Positions 16,661 through 20,129 of a stretch of DNA of 20,129 nucleotides are shown piece after piece; position 1 is the first letter of the stretch, and each line of letters starts with the position of its first letter. The position numbers were made by a program, and so were the translations under genes. The DNA is from Pseudomonadota bacterium (GTDB lineage: Bacteria > Pseudomonadota > Gammaproteobacteria > Burkholderiales > Gallionellaceae), in NCBI GenBank assembly GCA_021847165.1, contig JAJZUH010000001.1, forward strand, positions 1-20,129, given 5' to 3'. The notes under the pieces were generated by a model. The model worked only from the letters and a program-made list of their open reading frames with translations, made no database searches and was not told the origin of the DNA.

Positions 16661-18037
16661 ATGGCTCATGTCCCCAAAGAGATCTTCAAGGCCTACGATA
16701 TACGCGGCATCGTCGGCAAATCGTTAACGGATGAAATCGTCGAGGCCATCGGGCATGCCCTCGGTTCGGAAGCGGTTGCGCGCAAGCAGCACAGCATTGC
16801 CATCGGCCGCGACGGACGCCTGTCCGGCCCCGGTTTCGCCCAGGCCCTGGCGCGCGGCATCCAGAAGAGCGGTATCAACGTCATCGACGTCGGCATGGTC
16901 GCCACGCCGATGACCTACTTCGCCGCCTTCCAGCTCAAGACGGATTGCGCGGTGATGATCACCGGCAGCCACAACCCGCCCGACTACAACGGCCTGAAGA
17001 TGGTGCTGGCCGGCGAAACCCTGTCCGGCGAGACCATCCAGAGCCTGCGCCAGCGCATCGAAACAGGCAACCTGACCCACGGCAGCGGCAACTACTCGCA
17101 ATACGATATCGCGCCGGAATATCTGGCACGCATCGTCGGCGACATCAAACTGGCGCGGCCGCTCAACATCACGGTCGATTGCGGCAACGGCGTGGCGGGC
17201 GACTTCGCCGCCAAACTGTATCGCGGCATCGGCTGCAAGGTGACCGAGATGTTCTGTGAAGTGGACGGCAATTTCCCCAACCACCATCCCGACCCGTCCG
17301 ACCCGCACAACCTGGAAGACCTGATCGCCGCCCTGCGCGACAACGACAGCGAGCTGGGGCTGGCGTTCGACGGCGACGGCGACCGCCTTGGCGTGGTCAC
17401 CAAGGACGGCAGGATCATCTTCCCCGACCGCCAGCTGATGCTGTTCGCCGCCGACGTGCTCTCGCGCAATCCCGGCGCAGAGGTGATTTTCGACGTGAAA
17501 TCCACGCGCAACCTGTTCGCCTGGATACGCGAACGCGGCGGCAAGCCGACGCTATGGAAGACGGGGCACTCGCTGGTGAAAGCCAAGATGAAGGAAACCG
17601 GCGCACTGCTGGCAGGCGAGATGAGCGGCCATGTGTTTTTCAAGGAACGCTGGTACGGTTTCGACGACGGCCTGTATGCCGGCGCGCGGCTGCTGGAGAT
17701 CCTGAGCAAGGCCGCCGACCCGAACGCCACACTGAACGGACTGCCGGATGCCGTATGCACGCCGGAATTGCATATCCATACTGCCGAAGGCTTGAACCAC
17801 ACGCTGATCGCCCGGCTGCAGAAAGAGGCTCGCTTCACCGATGCCAGGGACATCATCACCATCGACGGGTTGCGGGTGGAATATGCCGACGGCTTCGGCC
17901 TGATGCGCCCGTCCAACACCACGCCGGTGATCGTGCTGCGTTTCGAGGCGGACGACGCTGCCGCCCTGCAGCGCATCCAGAACGACTTCCGCCGCGTGTT
18001 GCTGGCCGCAGCGCCAGACCTGTCGCTGCCGTTCTAG
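16661..18037 (+). CDS. algC: Phosphomannomutase / phosphoglucomutase (AlgC/ManB type)
   Basis: This is a four-domain alpha-D-phosphohexomutase that interconverts hexose 6- and 1-phosphates and so supplies sugar nucleotides for LPS and exopolysaccharide. All four active-site loops are present in 458 residues. The phosphoserine is S103 in TGSHNPP, the metal loop is DGDGDR (D237, D239, D241), the sugar-selecting loop is GEMSGH (319-324), and the phosphate-binding loop is RPSNTTP (416-422). GEMSGH and the overall length match the dual-specificity AlgC class better than phosphoglucosamine mutase (GlmM). The symbol is given for the class; ManB or Pgm activity in vivo is not distinguishable here. 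It is the last gene of the plus-strand run. I find no convincing intrinsic terminator in the 63 bp before the convergent response regulator gene. Confidence 0.93.
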   Translation: MAHVPKEIFKAYDIRGIVGKSLTDEIVEAIGHALGSEAVARKQHSIAIGRDGRLSGPGFAQALARGIQKSGINVIDVGMVATPMTYFAAFQLKTDCAVMITGSHNPPDYNGLKMVLAGETLSGETIQSLRQRIETGNLTHGSGNYSQYDIAPEYLARIVGDIKLARPLNITVDCGNGVAGDFAAKLYRGIGCKVTEMFCEVDGNFPNHHPDPSDPHNLEDLIAALRDNDSELGLAFDGDGDRLGVVTKDGRIIFPDRQLMLFAADVLSRNPGAEVIFDVKSTRNLFAWIRERGGKPTLWKTGHSLVKAKMKETGALLAGEMSGHVFFKERWYGFDDGLYAGARLLEILSKAADPNATLNGLPDAVCTPELHIHTAEGLNHTLIARLQKEARFTDARDIITIDGLRVEYADGFGLMRPSNTTPVIVLRFEADDAAALQRIQNDFRRVLLAAAPDLSLPF

Positions 18038-18100
18038 GCTTCGTGCCGCAACGAATGGCGAATCTCTGCCAGGCGGTCGGCAAGCAGTTACGCTATCTGC

Positions 18101-18559
18101 TCACACGCGTATGGATTGGGGATGGTATTGCTGCAGTCCCTTGCCGCTCAACCAGCCCAGCTCGGAAAGCTCGCGCAAGAGCTGGGTGAATTCGGCCAGG
18201 TTTTCCGGTTTTTTCACGAAGCTGTTGGCACCGATCTGATAGCTCAACACCACGTCGGCCGGATCGTGCAGTTCGGAGAACACGACGATGGGGACGTCCT
18301 GCAGGCGCGATTCCATGCGCAATGTCCGCAATACGGCGAGACCGGCAAGCTTGGGCAATTTAAGGTCGAGCAGAATCAGGCGGGGCATCGCATAACCGCG
18401 TTCGACGGTATCGGTCAGCCATTCCAGCGCCTCGGTCGCATCGCGCGCAACAGCGAGGTGCAACTCGTCCTGGCATCCCGCCACCGCCTGCTGTATCAAG
18501 AGAACTTCGGCTTCCCCGTCTTCGACCAGTAATATCGTCTCGTTCGCTTGTCTGAGCAT
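18101..18559 (-). CDS. Stand-alone receiver-domain response regulator
   Basis: This is a single-domain CheY/Rcp1-like protein with no DNA-binding or enzymatic output domain. With the ATG at 18557-18559 it has 152 residues. The acidic pair E13-D14 (LLVEDGEAE), the phospho-acceptor D65 (LILLDLKLP), the switch serine S95 (VVFSE) and the conserved lysine K116 (SFVKKP) are all present, so it should be phosphorylatable. Upstream in-frame TTG (18577) and GTG (18571) starts would add 6 or 4 residues; neither has a better ribosome binding site. Rcp1-type receivers commonly partner with phytochrome-like or hybrid histidine kinases, but none is nearby. It lies between a convergent hexomutase gene and alaS, with 136 bp to the alaS stop in which I see no gene or terminator. 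Confidence 0.88.
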   Translation of the reverse strand: MLRQANETILLVEDGEAEVLLIQQAVAGCQDELHLAVARDATEALEWLTDTVERGYAMPRLILLDLKLPKLAGLAVLRTLRMESRLQDVPIVVFSELHDPADVVLSYQIGANSFVKKPENLAEFTQLLRELSELGWLSGKGLQQYHPQSIRV

Positions 18560-18713
18560 CGTCCGATTCACTCTCAAAATATTTGGAAACGATGCAGCGC
18601 ATACAGCCTACCCTACAGCCATCTCCATCTCTGCACGAACACTACACCAGCGATGCAAGCCTTGGCAACCGAACCGGGGTGTAATTCGGCAACTTTCGAT
18701 GCAACTGCGGAAA

Positions 18714-20129
18714 CTACAGCTTCGCCTTCACCCAGTTCGGAACGGATGAAAGCGCTGCGGCAAGGTGTTCAGGCTGGGTGCCACCAGCCTGTGCCATGTC
18801 CGGCCTGCCGCCGCCCTTGCCGCCGACCTGCTGGGCGACGAAATTCACCAATTCGCCGGCTTTCACCTTTGCTGTCTGGTCTGCGGTCACGCCCGCGATC
18901 AGGCTGACCTTGCCTTCGCTCACCGAGGCCAGCACGATGGCTGCGGTCTTGAGCTTGTCGCGCAGCTTGTCCATGGTCTCGCGCAGGGTGGCGACGTCCG
19001 CGCCGTCCAGGCTGGCAGCCAGCACTTTCACGCCATTGATGTCCTGTGCCTGCATGACCAGTTCGTCGCCCTGGGCGGAAGCGAGCTTCGATTTCAGGGC
19101 AGACAGTTCCTTTTCCAGCGCCTTCACGTTATCCATGACCTGCGCCACGCGCGCTGCCGCTTCCTGCGGCTGCGCCCTCACCACGTCGGCGACCTGCTGC
19201 AACTGATCCTGCTGCTGCTGCACCAGCGCCAAGGCCCCCTCGCCGGTCACCGCTTCGACGCGACGCACGCCTGCTGCCACGCCGCTCTCGGCCACGATCT
19301 TGAACAGACCGATGTCGCCGGTGCGCTTCACGTGCGTGCCGCCGCACAGTTCGCGCGAAGAGCCGATGTCCAGCACGCGCACTTCGTCGCCGTACTTCTC
19401 GCCGAACAGCATCATCGCGCCGGTCTTTTGCGCGTCCTCGATGGACATCACGCGCGCCTGCGTCTCCACATTCGCAAGGATTTCGGCGTTCACGATGGCC
19501 TCGACCTTGCGGATATCGGCATCGGTCAGCGGCTGGGTCTGCACGAAGTCGAAGCGAGTCTTGCCCGCGTCGACCTGTGAACCCTTTTGCTGCACGTGGG
19601 GGCCGAGCACTTCGCGCAAAGCCTTGTGCATCAGGTGCGTCACCGAATGATTGCGCATGGTGCTGTTGCGCGCGGTCACATCCACCTTGGCGGTGACGCC
19701 GTTGCCCACGGTCAGCTTGCCGGTCTTCACCACGCCGTGATGGCCGAACACGGCAGCCTGGATCTTCTGCGTGTCTTCCACCGCGAAGATACCGTGTGTC
19801 GAACGCAACTCGCCGCAATCACCCGCCTGGCCGCCGGATTCGGCGTAGAACGGCGTGTCGTCGAGCACCACCACGCCCATCTCGCCTTCGTTCAGCTCGT
19901 TCACGGCAGCGCCATCCTTGTACAGCGCAAGGATATTTCCCTTGTGTTCCAGCGTGTCGTAGCCGTGAAAAGTCGTCGCCGCCCCCGAATAATCGAGGTT
20001 CGCCGCCATCTTGAACTTGCCGGCCGCGCGCGCCTGTTCACGCTGGCGTGCCATGGCTGCATTGAACGCAACCTCGTCCACCGTTACACCGCGTTCGCGG
20101 CAGATGTCGGCGGTCAGGTCGAGCGGAAA
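18714..20129 (-). CDS. alaS: Alanyl-tRNA synthetase, 5' part beyond window
   Basis: This is the C-terminal 471 residues of AlaRS, a class II synthetase that charges tRNA-Ala and hydrolyses Ser- and Gly-tRNA-Ala. The frame is open to the right edge, where [14 protein letters not shown] is recognisable as AlaRS, so the start and the aminoacylation core lie outside. The editing domain zinc ligands are visible as HSVTH (codons at 19635-19649) and CGGTH (Cys codon at 19344-19346). These are followed by a coiled-coil stretch ([14 protein letters not shown]...) and the DHHA1/C-Ala domain, with [15 protein letters not shown] near the end. The apparent start at 20081 is an internal GTG, not the real one. 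No clear terminator follows the TAG stop. Confidence 0.97.
   Translation of the reverse strand, partial: FPLDLTADICRERGVTVDEVAFNAAMARQREQARAAGKFKMAANLDYSGAATTFHGYDTLEHKGNILALYKDGAAVNELNEGEMGVVVLDDTPFYAESGGQAGDCGELRSTHGIFAVEDTQKIQAAVFGHHGVVKTGKLTVGNGVTAKVDVTARNSTMRNHSVTHLMHKALREVLGPHVQQKGSQVDAGKTRFDFVQTQPLTDADIRKVEAIVNAEILANVETQARVMSIEDAQKTGAMMLFGEKYGDEVRVLDIGSSRELCGGTHVKRTGDIGLFKIVAESGVAAGVRRVEAVTGEGALALVQQQQDQLQQVADVVRAQPQEAAARVAQVMDNVKALEKELSALKSKLASAQGDELVMQAQDINGVKVLAASLDGADVATLRETMDKLRDKLKTAAIVLASVSEGKVSLIAGVTADQTAKVKAGELVNFVAQQVGGKGGGRPDMAQAGGTQPEHLAAALSSVPNWVKAKL

Noticed and set aside
18038..18100. Intrinsic terminator after the hexomutase gene
   Set aside because: Only a 4-bp stem (TGCC / GGCA) is visible and no T-tract follows.
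18714..20081. A complete 455-residue gene starting at 20081
   Set aside because: The frame continues open to the edge with AlaRS sequence, so 20081 is only an internal GTG codon.

Overview
The window is a gene-dense stretch of about 60% G+C carrying housekeeping genes of a Gram-negative bacterium. The product set (waaF for an LPS inner core, YhdP, a GlnE adenylyltransferase, a fused RibF and an NDUFS6-like CHCC zinc-finger protein) and the sequence style fit a betaproteobacterium. My best guess is the Nitrosomonadales/Gallionellaceae, but that is a judgement from family resemblance, not a database result. I see no tRNA, rRNA, CRISPR array, prophage or transposase gene.

Layout. On the minus strand, 1-3740 holds ribF followed by ileS, overlapping by 8 bp; ileS runs off the left edge. 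The minus-strand run yhdP - carbon-nitrogen hydrolase (Nit) - tldD occupies 3903-10154 and ends at a likely intrinsic terminator. Divergent from yhdP is glnE (10265-12967, plus). It meets a minus-strand class III adenylate cyclase (12968-14287) tail to tail with no base between the stop codons. Divergent from the cyclase, a plus-strand run carries ilvE, a small CHCC zinc-finger gene, waaF and a phosphomannomutase/phosphoglucomutase gene (14459-18037). A stand-alone receiver-domain response regulator (about 18101-18559, minus) and the 3' two thirds of an alaS-like gene's coding region up to the right edge (18714-20129, minus) complete the window.

How the genes fit together. Two aminoacyl-tRNA synthetases sit at the edges. 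RibF makes FMN and FAD. GlnE sets glutamine synthetase activity and IlvE moves amino groups onto branched-chain keto acids, so nitrogen metabolism is represented twice. YhdP, WaaF and the phosphohexomutase all serve the outer membrane, its lipopolysaccharide or surface sugars. TldD is half of a conserved protease. The cyclase and the receiver protein are the signalling components, and neither has an evident partner in the window.

The most unusual feature is a 112-bp palindromic, MITE-like repeat (1400-1511) inside ileS. It has imperfect 31-bp terminal inverted repeats and carries the widespread CCCTCACCCTAACCCTCT-type motif. The ileS frame stays open through the repeat, with recognisable IleRS sequence in the same frame on both sides. 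It therefore appears to add about 38 Pro/Gly-rich residues to an essential enzyme.
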